Source: Sediminispirochaeta bajacaliforniensis DSM 16054
GTDB lineage: Bacteria > Spirochaetota > Spirochaetia > DSM-16054 > Sediminispirochaetaceae
Direction of reading: 5' to 3'
DNA: 64,000 nucleotides
NCBI RefSeq assembly: GCF_000378205.1
Contig: NZ_KB899421.1
Span: forward strand, 52,920-116,919
Positions 1 to 8,360 of the stretch are shown in pieces (position 1 is the stretch's first letter; the number at the start of each line of letters is the position of its first letter). The translations under genes and the position numbers were made by a program. The notes beneath the pieces were generated by a model. It saw nothing but the letters and a program-made list of their open reading frames with translations, was not told the DNA's origin and did no database searches.

Positions 1-1062
1 TTCATTTTTTTCTTTTTTATCTTTTTCGTGAATCAGTTGCTTCTACTTGCAGAGGAAGTTCTATCGAAGAGAGTAGGAGTAACGAAAGTCTTTCTTTTAA
101 TCCTCTATTCGCTTCCTGCCATTCTTGCCTTTACCTTTCCCTTTTCCGCTCTGCTCGGCACCGTCATGGCTATAGGACGATTTTCCTCCGATAATGAGAT
201 TACCGCTTTTCGGGCCCTTGGCGTTTCCCATCTCAGACTTTTTTTCCCCGTCATGTTGCTCGGCCTTATATTATCCGGAATTTCTTTTTTTTCAAATGAT
301 GTTCTTCTTCCGAGGGGGACGGTCCAGTTCGGAAGACTATACCGCGATATTCTCTATTCGAATCCGGCCCTGGAATTGGAGCCTTATGCTGTCAGGCGCT
401 ATAAAGATACCGTTCTGGTAACCGGTGCAATCTCAGATAGGGAAATTTCCGATCTTGTGATCCTTGACCATGACGAAGATCAGAACGAAAGAATGCTTTC
501 GGCAAAAAGAGCATATCTCGAGCAGGATGAAAAGGAAAACGGCGTTATCAGCCTCAGACTTGAAGAGGTATTGGGTCATACGGCAAAGAAAGGGGAGGGG
601 GATTTCGACTATTTTACCGCCGATACGATGGAATATAATATTCTCCTATCCTCCTTTACCTATTCCATTAACAACCTGACCCCCAGAGAAATGAGTACGG
701 CTGCTCTGTATGGGGAAATTCAGACGATGGAAGCGAAGAAAAAGGAAGAGCAGAACATAAAACGCTTTGACCGCACTCTGCAGCTGTATAGAATCGAATT
801 CTATAAAAAGCTTGCAATTCCCCTCGGCTGTTTTACCTTTATGTTTTTTGCTTTTCCAGCAGGCCTCTTACCAAAGAGAAGTGGAAGATGGGTCGGCTTT
901 GTGCTGGGCTTATTTGCCGCGGCTTTTTACTGGATGCTTCTGATTGTCGGTCAGACAATCGGTGTCCGCTTTCAAGTATCAGCGGCCCTGGCCATGTGGT
1001 TTCCAAATATCTTCATAGCCTTTATCGGATTGTTGATATACCTTTCAAGGAGCCATCGATGA
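1..1062 (+). CDS. lptF: LptF/LptG-type lipopolysaccharide export permease, 5' partial
   Basis: Inner-membrane permease half of the LptBFG ABC exporter, which lifts lipid A-type glycolipids from the inner membrane to the LptC/LptA bridge. The frame is open to base 1, and the first ten codons read as a Phe/Ile-rich membrane helix in frame with the GTG at 28. That GTG is therefore internal and the true start lies upstream of the window. Visible are the N-terminal membrane helices, a large periplasmic beta-rich section (roughly 100-250 from base 28) and C-terminal helices, the YjgP/YjgQ layout. It shares an ATGA overlap with the next gene, a second member of the same family. Which of the two is LptF rests on order (F before G), not on a diagnostic motif. 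No lptA, lptB or lptC is in the window. Confidence 0.85.
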   Translation, partial: FIFFFFIFFVNQLLLLAEEVLSKRVGVTKVFLLILYSLPAILAFTFPFSALLGTVMAIGRFSSDNEITAFRALGVSHLRLFFPVMLLGLILSGISFFSNDVLLPRGTVQFGRLYRDILYSNPALELEPYAVRRYKDTVLVTGAISDREISDLVILDHDEDQNERMLSAKRAYLEQDEKENGVISLRLEEVLGHTAKKGEGDFDYFTADTMEYNILLSSFTYSINNLTPREMSTAALYGEIQTMEAKKKEEQNIKRFDRTLQLYRIEFYKKLAIPLGCFTFMFFAFPAGLLPKRSGRWVGFVLGLFAAAFYWMLLIVGQTIGVRFQVSAALAMWFPNIFIAFIGLLIYLSRSHR

Positions 1063-2141
1063 AAAAGCTTGATCTGATGGTTCTACGGGCATTTTTCCAT
1101 ATGTTACTTCTTTCGCTCATCCTCTTTTCCTTTGTTGTTGTTCTGGTGGAACTCTTCTCAAATCTCTGGCGCTACCTGCAGAACGATGCAGTGCTTGCTG
1201 AGATACTTTTCACGTCACTTCTCTATTATCCCAAGGCGCTTACCCTTGCCCTACCGCCCTCGATACTCTTTGCAATCGCCTTCACCCTCGGATCATATCA
1301 GGCGAATAACGAGTTGCTGGCACTATTTTCATCCGGAATATCACTCCTCCGCTTTGCGGTGCCGATTATCGCCTTGTCTGCTCTTTTATCTGTTGGTAGT
1401 TACTTTTTTCAGGAACACCTTGTTATCCCGAAAAGCGCTCAGAAGCAAATACTGACCGACCGCCTTTCCGGACGTTCGTCCGTGGGCAATAACAATAATG
1501 TCGTCATTCTTTCCGGTGAGGGAAGATTTCTTTACAAGATAGATTACTATAATGCTAAAAATGAGTCCCTAACCGGAGTCAGCGTACTCATACGCGATTC
1601 ACAAGGTAACTTCAAGAAGCGAATAGAAAGTGAATGGGCTCAGTATGATGAATCGGGGTTGTGGGTGTTTCATCGGGTAAGACTTTTTGAAGTTTTATCT
1701 GATAAGAGAGTTACGGAGCAATTTTTTCTCACCTATCGAAATCCCGAACTTTCGGAATCTCCCTCGAGTTTCCGGAAACAGATTGGATCGGTTAATGAGC
1801 TGCAAAGGAAAGAGGCCAAAGTATGGATCGAACGGCTTCGTAAGAGCGGTAGTGAACGCTATCACAAGGAGTTGACGGCATACTACGAACGTTTTTCGTT
1901 TTCCCTTACGCCGTTAATTGTTACCCTTCTCTCCATCTCGTTAAGTGGATATTTCAAAAAAAATATTTTGCTTATGAGCCTGCTTTCCAGCGTCATCGTT
2001 TCCGTGTTATATTATGTTAGCGAAATGGTCCTGGTACTTTTTGCCCAGTTGGGAATCATCAGACCGATTACCGGGGCATGGACCAGCGCTCTTCTTTTTC
2101 TCTGTATCTCACTTTTTCTCCTGAAAAAGGCAAAATCTTAA
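1059..2141 (+). CDS. lptG: LptG-type lipopolysaccharide export permease
   Basis: Second permease of the YjgP/YjgQ family, 360 residues, expected to pair with the preceding protein and the ATPase LptB. The start chosen is the ATG at 1059 (MKKLDLMVLRAF), which overlaps the upstream stop by 4 bases. The reading frame extends further upstream, but that part only duplicates lptF sequence in another frame. The protein has an N-terminal helix around residues 10-35, two more before residue 120, a periplasmic domain around 120-270 and three closing helices, matching the family. Translational coupling to lptF suggests equal amounts of both halves. Spirochaetes differ in whether they make true LPS, so the cargo could be another outer-leaflet glycolipid. 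Confidence 0.87.
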   Translation: MKKLDLMVLRAFFHMLLLSLILFSFVVVLVELFSNLWRYLQNDAVLAEILFTSLLYYPKALTLALPPSILFAIAFTLGSYQANNELLALFSSGISLLRFAVPIIALSALLSVGSYFFQEHLVIPKSAQKQILTDRLSGRSSVGNNNNVVILSGEGRFLYKIDYYNAKNESLTGVSVLIRDSQGNFKKRIESEWAQYDESGLWVFHRVRLFEVLSDKRVTEQFFLTYRNPELSESPSSFRKQIGSVNELQRKEAKVWIERLRKSGSERYHKELTAYYERFSFSLTPLIVTLLSISLSGYFKKNILLMSLLSSVIVSVLYYVSEMVLVLFAQLGIIRPITGAWTSALLFLCISLFLLKKAKS

Positions 2142-2158
2142 ATAGCGGAGTATTTTTC

Positions 2159-3283
2159 ATGCTCACAATAGACCATAACGATACGCTTACGGCTGCGCGG
2201 ACGGGAACACTTGCCTTGCCGCACGGAACAATTGAGGTTCCTGCCTTTATGCCCGTCGGAACAAACGGAACGGTAAAAGCGATTAGCCATGCAGCCGTCG
2301 ACAATATGGGCTACCGCCTGATCCTCGGAAATACCTACCATCTCTATCTCAGACCAGGGAAGGAGGTATTTGAGACATATGGAGGTCTTCACGCCTTCTC
2401 CTCCTGGCCCCACAATATCCTCACCGACAGTGGAGGTTTTCAGGTTTTTAGTCTTGCACCCTTTCGAAAAATACGTGATGAGGGAGTTCGTTTTCGAAGT
2501 CACATAGACGGATCCTACCACCACCTTACGCCCGAAAGTGTGGTTGAATTTCAAAGGACCCTTGGTAGCGATATCATGATGTGCCTTGACGAATGTACAC
2601 CACCTGAAATCAGCTACAAAAAGGCCATTGAAGCATGCCGCCGAACAACAGCTTGGGCGAAACGAAGCAAGGCGCGTTGGGATATAGAGCGGGAAGCGGG
2701 GTTTGAGGGAAAGCTGTTCGGCATCATTCAAGGTAATTTTTTCAAAGACCTTCGGAAGATCAGCAGCGAAGAAATTATCGAACTTGATTTCCCCGGTATT
2801 GCCATTGGCGGTCTTTCAGTAGGAGAACCAAAAGAAACATTCGAAGAGTACCTTGCCTATACCTCACAATTCCTTCCACCGGAAAAACCACGGTATCTCA
2901 TGGGAATCGGAACCCCCGACTACATTTTTGCCGCAGTGGAAAACGGTATCGACCTTTTCGATTGTGTGTTTGCAACACGTACGGCAAGAAATGGGACAGT
3001 GTTTACGAAAGACGGTATGATAAACCTGAAAAAAGCCGGGCATGCATTGGATAAAGGTCCCATCGAGGAGGGGTGTACCTGCCAGGCATGCACCAGGTAC
3101 TCGCGTGGCTATATGCGCCATCTGTTTAAAGCCGGAGAGCTCTTCGGCCCCATGCTGGCGACCGAACACAACCTCCAGTTCCTCTATGACCTTATGGTCG
3201 AGATCAGACACTCAATTCGTGAAGATCGATTTTCCTCTTTCAAGAAGGACTTTCTCGACCGATATTTGAAAAAAGGAAACTAA
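2159..3283 (+). CDS. tgt: Queuine tRNA-ribosyltransferase
   Basis: Exchanges the wobble guanine in tRNAs with GUN anticodons for the queuosine precursor preQ1. The protein is 374 residues from the ATG at 2159. An open frame extends back to 2078, but only the 2159 start has a purine-rich site (AGCGGAG at 2144-2150), and it gives the family's usual N-terminus. Motifs: DSGGFQVFS (active-site Asp and substrate pocket), FGIIQGN, MGIGTPDYI, DLFDCVFATRTARNG with the catalytic Asp, and the C-terminal zinc ligands CTCQAC plus a downstream His. All catalytic residues appear intact. It sits between the LPS permeases and murJ with short gaps, so it is probably co-transcribed. Confidence 0.96.
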   Translation: MLTIDHNDTLTAARTGTLALPHGTIEVPAFMPVGTNGTVKAISHAAVDNMGYRLILGNTYHLYLRPGKEVFETYGGLHAFSSWPHNILTDSGGFQVFSLAPFRKIRDEGVRFRSHIDGSYHHLTPESVVEFQRTLGSDIMMCLDECTPPEISYKKAIEACRRTTAWAKRSKARWDIEREAGFEGKLFGIIQGNFFKDLRKISSEEIIELDFPGIAIGGLSVGEPKETFEEYLAYTSQFLPPEKPRYLMGIGTPDYIFAAVENGIDLFDCVFATRTARNGTVFTKDGMINLKKAGHALDKGPIEEGCTCQACTRYSRGYMRHLFKAGELFGPMLATEHNLQFLYDLMVEIRHSIREDRFSSFKKDFLDRYLKKGN

Positions 3284-3288
3284 ATCGA

Positions 3289-4875
3289 ATGAAGCAGCCG
3301 GAAACAGCAACTGGCAGACGCGATAGCACCTTCTTTACAATGATTGTCATGTTGTGCACTTTTGTATCCAGAATTCTCGGTTTTGTTCGTACTGCCGTCA
3401 TTACGGCAATTTTCGGTGCAGGCGGCAAGGCTGATGTCATAAACGCAACCTTTGCAGTGCCCAATAACCTGAGGAAGCTTTTGGCCGAGGGGGCCCTCAG
3501 CAGTGCCTTTATTCCGGTCCTGAGTGAAACAATCGTCAACGAAGATGCAAAAAGAAGTCGGTCCTCGCTTCTTGTACGAACGCTTATCACGTTTCAGTTG
3601 CTTATTCTGATCCCCTTTACCATTCTTGCCATCATTTTTGCCGAGCCATTGGTACGTCACGTGGTGACCCAGTTCAAAGATCCCGCCCAAATCGCGCTTT
3701 CTATCGACCTTTTTCGCTATTTCATCGTTTATCTCCTCCTTATCAGCGTAAGCAGTGTGTTAATGGGGCTCTTGAACAGCCACGACCGATTCTTCATTCC
3801 GGCATTCACCCCTATCTTTTTTTCCATCTCGGTCATCAGCTCTATTTTGATATTTCATCGGAGCCTGGGGGTGTTCTCTATGGCCGTCGGGGTTTTGGCT
3901 GGAGGGGTGGGGCAAATCCTCTTTCAGATCCCTCAGGCCATGCGCTTGGGATATCGGTTTTCACCCTCTTTTCACTTTAGAAGCGATGACTTCGTAAAGA
4001 TTCTGCATCGCTGGTTGCCGGTACTTGCCACCTCATCAATCTTTACCATCAACCAGCAGATTGCCTATATTTTTGCCTCTGGCTTAACGACTGGAAGCGT
4101 TTCCGCACTCTCATACGCCATGGTGTTTTGGCAGCTTCCCTTTGGGATCTTCTCTGCATCGGTGACCACGGTCTTGTTCCCGAAGATGAGCAGACAGGCA
4201 GGTAATAACGATCTCTCCGGCCTTCGGGATACCCTTCAATACGGTATCCGCTTTCTTTTTGTATTACTTATTCCCTCGGCCCTGTTCCTCTCTTTTTTCG
4301 GCAAGGAGACAATCAGCATGGCCTTGCAACGCGGAAAATTCTATGCCGACGATACCTTTCTGACAGCTTCGGTCTTGACAGGATACTGTTGGGGACTTTT
4401 TAGCGTCGGTGCTTTCAATTTCCTTCAGCGTTTTTTCTATTCCATCCGTAATTACCGTCTTCCATTTATCGTAGCCTGTGTGGTCGCCACGGTGGATATC
4501 ATTCTTTCGCTTATTCTGAAAGAAACTGTTCTCGGCGTTACCGGCCTTGCCGTTGCCAATTCCATATCCTTTACCGTTGGATTTCTCATTCTGATATTCT
4601 TTGCCGCCAAAAAATTGAGAGGCTTCGATTCAAAAATGGTTTTCTCCACCATTAAGAAGGTTTTTCTTTCCATGATCCCCTTTCTTCTCTTTGCATATGC
4701 CGCCAACACCTATTTGGGAGGGTGGTGGGCCACAGGCTCGAATATAAAGGGGGTCGTCTGTCTCGGTGTGGAATTTTGCATCTCATCGATTCTCATTCTG
4801 ATGATGTATAAGCTTATGCAGGTCGAAATGGTCGATCGCATTTTTGCACTTTTGCGGATAAGGAAAAAGCGATGA
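3289..4875 (+). CDS. murJ: Lipid II flippase MurJ (MviN family)
   Basis: Integral membrane flippase that moves lipid II across the inner membrane for peptidoglycan synthesis. It has 528 residues, the normal family size, with about 14 hydrophobic segments. The start is typical of the family: a short cytoplasmic lead, then a first helix containing MLCTFVSRILGFVRTAVIT, followed by the conserved ADVINATFAVPNNLRKLLAEGALSSAFIPV stretch in separate blocks. GGAAA precedes the ATG at 3289. The stop overlaps the next start (ATGA at 4872), so the HEAT-repeat protein downstream is translationally coupled. Membership of the MOP superfamily is clear from the sequence. Function is inferred from the family. 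Confidence 0.95.
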   Translation: MKQPETATGRRDSTFFTMIVMLCTFVSRILGFVRTAVITAIFGAGGKADVINATFAVPNNLRKLLAEGALSSAFIPVLSETIVNEDAKRSRSSLLVRTLITFQLLILIPFTILAIIFAEPLVRHVVTQFKDPAQIALSIDLFRYFIVYLLLISVSSVLMGLLNSHDRFFIPAFTPIFFSISVISSILIFHRSLGVFSMAVGVLAGGVGQILFQIPQAMRLGYRFSPSFHFRSDDFVKILHRWLPVLATSSIFTINQQIAYIFASGLTTGSVSALSYAMVFWQLPFGIFSASVTTVLFPKMSRQAGNNDLSGLRDTLQYGIRFLFVLLIPSALFLSFFGKETISMALQRGKFYADDTFLTASVLTGYCWGLFSVGAFNFLQRFFYSIRNYRLPFIVACVVATVDIILSLILKETVLGVTGLAVANSISFTVGFLILIFFAAKKLRGFDSKMVFSTIKKVFLSMIPFLLFAYAANTYLGGWWATGSNIKGVVCLGVEFCISSILILMMYKLMQVEMVDRIFALLRIRKKR

Positions 4876-6254
4876 TCTTTTTTCAAAGAAAACAGCTCAC
4901 AATAATGGCATGCTTTTGTTTCTTTATTCTTGTGACATCTTCTTTTGTCCTCCTTTATGCCGAGGAAGGCGATATGAAAAGCGTCTACGAAGAACGAAAA
5001 GAGACGATCGCATATGGTATTGATAGTGAAGTTTCTGACGTTATTGATGCCATCATAAAGGAGAAGGATGATCGCTTTGAGAAGGAGCTGCTGGATCTCT
5101 ATCGATCAAGTCTCAATGAAGCTGTCAAGGCAAAGATCATCTCATACTTTGATGCCCTGGATCTCGACTCCGGACGCGATCTTTTCTTTTCAACTCTCAG
5201 CGAAGAATGGGATCAGGATACATCTTTTGATCTCGTATCGGCAGCGATTAGCTATCTGAAAAAGCGCCAGACAAAGGAAATTACCACCTTCTTTGCTGAA
5301 ACCCTTCTTCCTGACAGAAACGATCGAATATCCACTGCCGCTGTCTCAGCAATCGGGGATTCGGGAGACAGCTCTTTTTCTAAACTACTTGAAGAAGAAC
5401 TTGACTCTTCCGACCTTTCCGACAGCAAACGCGCCGAACTTATCAGCGCCATAGGAAAGCTTGGTGATGCACATGCGGTTTCCACACTTGTTGATCTTCT
5501 CCTTGACGAGGGAGAGGATAAATCGATTCGCTGGCGTGCCGCCTCGGCTTTGGGAGAAATAGGCGGCGATTCCAGTTTCGAAGCATTGATGGAGGTCTTC
5601 GGCAGCAGCGATCCTATTCTTCGAAGCAGGGCAACCGCTGCGCTGACAAAATTCGATGGCCAGGAGGCCGAACAGGCACTTATTCAGGCCTTACGTGATT
5701 CGTTCTGGCGCGTGAGGGTGGCGGCGGCCAGGGCCCTTGGTGAACGCAAGTCGGAAGATGCGGTGGATATTCTGATCTATAAGGCAAAGAGTGACCCAGA
5801 TATCAAAAATGTTCGATCCGCTGCCGTTGCCGCCCTGGGGGAAATAGGAAGCGGCAAAGCCTCCGCCGTCCTTGTAGAACTCTACCTCGACAACAAGGTC
5901 CCGATGGAAATCAGATCTCAATCGCTGACCGCTCTACTGAAAAGTGACGAAGGGAAAGCCCTCTCTGCTGTGGATTCGATAGTAAAAGAGGTGACAGAAG
6001 ACGCACGCCAAAAGGCAATTATCACCGAGACCGCCAAGATTCTATCAATGACAAGATCTGATAGCCTAGAAGATATGTACAAAAAAATGCTCGCGCTCAC
6101 TGATCGACAGGAGATGGTTCTTTCCGCCCTTTCCGGTATCAGAATCAACAAAATAACAAGCCTCGAAGGAGAGGTCGAAAAGCTTACCGGTGAAGAGAAT
6201 AATGCCCTAATTAGAAAACAGGCTCTCTCGACTCTTGAAGCTCTTCGAAACTAA
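4872..6254 (+). CDS. Exported HEAT-repeat protein
   Basis: 460 residues, starting with a hydrophobic signal sequence (about residues 8-30, ending SSFVLLYA-EEG), so probably periplasmic. From about residue 95 onward there are successive 30-35 residue helical pairs of the PBS-lyase HEAT type, for example RWRAASALGEIGG, WRVRVAAARALGERKS and NVRSAAVAALGEIGSG. These form a curved protein-binding scaffold. The N-terminal 90 residues are acidic and helical without clear repeats. No catalytic motif is visible. The 4-base overlap with murJ hints at a role near peptidoglycan precursor flipping, but that is inference from position only. Confidence 0.8.
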   Translation: MIFFQRKQLTIMACFCFFILVTSSFVLLYAEEGDMKSVYEERKETIAYGIDSEVSDVIDAIIKEKDDRFEKELLDLYRSSLNEAVKAKIISYFDALDLDSGRDLFFSTLSEEWDQDTSFDLVSAAISYLKKRQTKEITTFFAETLLPDRNDRISTAAVSAIGDSGDSSFSKLLEEELDSSDLSDSKRAELISAIGKLGDAHAVSTLVDLLLDEGEDKSIRWRAASALGEIGGDSSFEALMEVFGSSDPILRSRATAALTKFDGQEAEQALIQALRDSFWRVRVAAARALGERKSEDAVDILIYKAKSDPDIKNVRSAAVAALGEIGSGKASAVLVELYLDNKVPMEIRSQSLTALLKSDEGKALSAVDSIVKEVTEDARQKAIITETAKILSMTRSDSLEDMYKKMLALTDRQEMVLSALSGIRINKITSLEGEVEKLTGEENNALIRKQALSTLEALRN

Positions 6255-6294
6255 ACAAAACAGCCCCCAAAATTTTCTTTTGCTTTCCCCCTGT

Positions 6295-8328
6295 TCATTT
6301 TGGCAACCCGGGTTCATCGATCATGTGCAACATACGATTGAGAGATTCAAGCGGTGAAATCCAGCGATGGAAGCGGAACTCGATGCTGATCTCATCGTTT
6401 ACCGCAAAGGTAATTGGCATATCGATACACTCGGATTTCAGCATATCGCCACTACCAAATCCGGGAAACCTATCGGAGGATTCAGGTGTGAAAAAGAACT
6501 GTTCCCCTTGTCGGATGAGCGTTCCAATTGACGAGGGAACAGGGTAGAGGAAGATAATAAAAGGAGAAGAGGCGGCACCACCGACCTTCAGGGTTTCCCC
6601 CTCTTTCATCCATTTGATGTTTCGACGTCCGATGAGACGGTTCTGATCACGAACCACCATTTCCACTGCAATTTTGCCCTGCGCACGTGCGGAGACGATT
6701 TCTTTCATCGTATACAGACCACTATCATGACGGGCAGAAGCAGAAAGGCTTACGGTACCCGTACTACGAAGCTTCGGAGGGATCTTTGTCTCTACCGTAG
6801 TTGTTGTTCTATAGAATTCGGGAAGAGGACGTTCCTGCCGCTGATAGGCCTGCAACGAATCGACAGCCTCTTGCATCCCCTCCGTCTGCCGGGATTGCGG
6901 CAGGTCAAGGGAAACAGGAGTGTTTCTAAAAGCGGGAAGGGCCGCGGTATGCTTTTCAATTTTCGGGATATTGGGGCTCACTGAGCTCACGCGCTCCCTC
7001 TCTTCCGTTTCGCTATGAATTTCCTTGTCGACTCTGCCCTCTTTGTTATCTTCTTTATTGCCCGATGTCCTTCTGATGAAAAGGATCACAGGAACAAGGA
7101 CGACAATCACGACGAGAAAAAAGAGAATCATGCGAAAAGGAGTTCCCCTTCCAACGATTCCTTCTCCTCGCACGACACGCACCGAAATAGTCGAAGACCT
7201 GGGGAAGGCACGTCCGGCATCACCCAGACGAAGTTCTACATCGATAGTTCCATCTCCTTCCGGAACGGAAGAAGGAAGGGAAAGATTTAATTTTACTCGT
7301 CGCTTATCACCTGGATTCAGTCCTAAGGAGACGGGCTTTTCGAGAGACCGGGTGCCGTTAATCAACAGGTCGTTGATCTTCACCGCCGCAGGTCCTTCAA
7401 GATGATTTCGTATATCCAGGGGAAGGACAAACTCTTCACCTATTTTCCCCAGGGTGCGGGGGAAAACGATTTCGAGCTGTCCCGTTGCCCGGTAGGCAAA
7501 ACCCTCGTCTTCGGGACTATATGGAACGGCTTCAATCCCGAGCTTATCGCTGATGGTAGGTAAAAGGTTATTTCCCGGCTCCGGTTCCTGTCCCTGATCG
7601 GTTCGATCGGTTCCAGAGTCCGAGCCCGTCGCCACCGCTTCCTCCTGCGTCGCTTCAGGACGGATAGATAGACGCTCATCGGAAGAAGTGTTCTCGGGAG
7701 ATAAAGCGATATTATCATCATCGGAAGCAAGAGCAATATCACCTGATAGGTCCGATTGCATGGAAGCATCGGAAGCTACAATTGGAAATTGAATGATATG
7801 GACCTTCCATCCGTTTCGCCGCATGGATGCGGCGATATCTGAAACATCTTCCCCGTTTCTTGAAGAAACGGGATAGGGAGAACCAGGAGGGGGATCATGA
7901 ATACCATCGGTCAAGATAAAAATTTCTTTCTGGGTCTCAAGAGGAAGATCCGAGGTATAGTCGTATAACTCCTTACATGCGGCAACGAGATCGGTATAAT
8001 GACCAAGCGGCTGAAGCAGCATCAGCCGGGCTATAACATCCTTGATCTCATCCACCCCTTTTAGCTTTCGGGATATCTCATATTCGGGGCGATCGGAAAA
8101 ACTCAAAAGATGAAAACTGTCGCCAATCTTCAATTCTTCGGTTAGGATTCGGTGGATCAGGTAGTCACGCGTAGCATCGAAATATGAAAACATGCTTTCC
8201 GACGTATCGATGAGAACCACCGCGTCGACAGACTGGGCCGTGAGAGCGCCACTTCCCGAAAAGCTAAACAAAAGAAAGATGGCGACAGGTAACAATACCC
8301 GCCGCCTTCCGTCAGACCTTTTTTTCAT
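6295..8328 (-). CDS. Von Willebrand factor A domain membrane protein
   Basis: 677 residues. A signal sequence (residues 10-31) is followed directly by a VWA domain whose metal-ion-dependent adhesion site DTSES is at 41-45, with TDG near 140. It is likely periplasmic and binds a protein ligand through a divalent metal. Residues 190-260 are acidic, Ser/Thr-rich and low-complexity. A beta-rich section follows, then one transmembrane helix (about 399-418). A charged cytoplasmic linker leads to a C-terminal domain (about 560-677) that I do not recognise. The topology, an extracytoplasmic VWA with a cytoplasmic tail, suggests signal transfer or scaffolding. It lies 32 bases after the GreA-domain gene in the same direction and so is probably in its operon. 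Confidence 0.75.
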   Translation of the reverse strand: MKKRSDGRRRVLLPVAIFLLFSFSGSGALTAQSVDAVVLIDTSESMFSYFDATRDYLIHRILTEELKIGDSFHLLSFSDRPEYEISRKLKGVDEIKDVIARLMLLQPLGHYTDLVAACKELYDYTSDLPLETQKEIFILTDGIHDPPPGSPYPVSSRNGEDVSDIAASMRRNGWKVHIIQFPIVASDASMQSDLSGDIALASDDDNIALSPENTSSDERLSIRPEATQEEAVATGSDSGTDRTDQGQEPEPGNNLLPTISDKLGIEAVPYSPEDEGFAYRATGQLEIVFPRTLGKIGEEFVLPLDIRNHLEGPAAVKINDLLINGTRSLEKPVSLGLNPGDKRRVKLNLSLPSSVPEGDGTIDVELRLGDAGRAFPRSSTISVRVVRGEGIVGRGTPFRMILFFLVVIVVLVPVILFIRRTSGNKEDNKEGRVDKEIHSETEERERVSSVSPNIPKIEKHTAALPAFRNTPVSLDLPQSRQTEGMQEAVDSLQAYQRQERPLPEFYRTTTTVETKIPPKLRSTGTVSLSASARHDSGLYTMKEIVSARAQGKIAVEMVVRDQNRLIGRRNIKWMKEGETLKVGGAASSPFIIFLYPVPSSIGTLIRQGEQFFFTPESSDRFPGFGSGDMLKSECIDMPITFAVNDEISIEFRFHRWISPLESLNRMLHMIDEPGLPK

Positions 8329-8360
8329 TCATTTTCCCCCATATGGAACGTTTTGGGTCC

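Noticed and set aside
6255..6294. A two-way terminator between the convergent HEAT and VWA genes
   Set aside because: AACAG and CTGTT can pair, but the C-runs inside cannot, so no stable stem forms.
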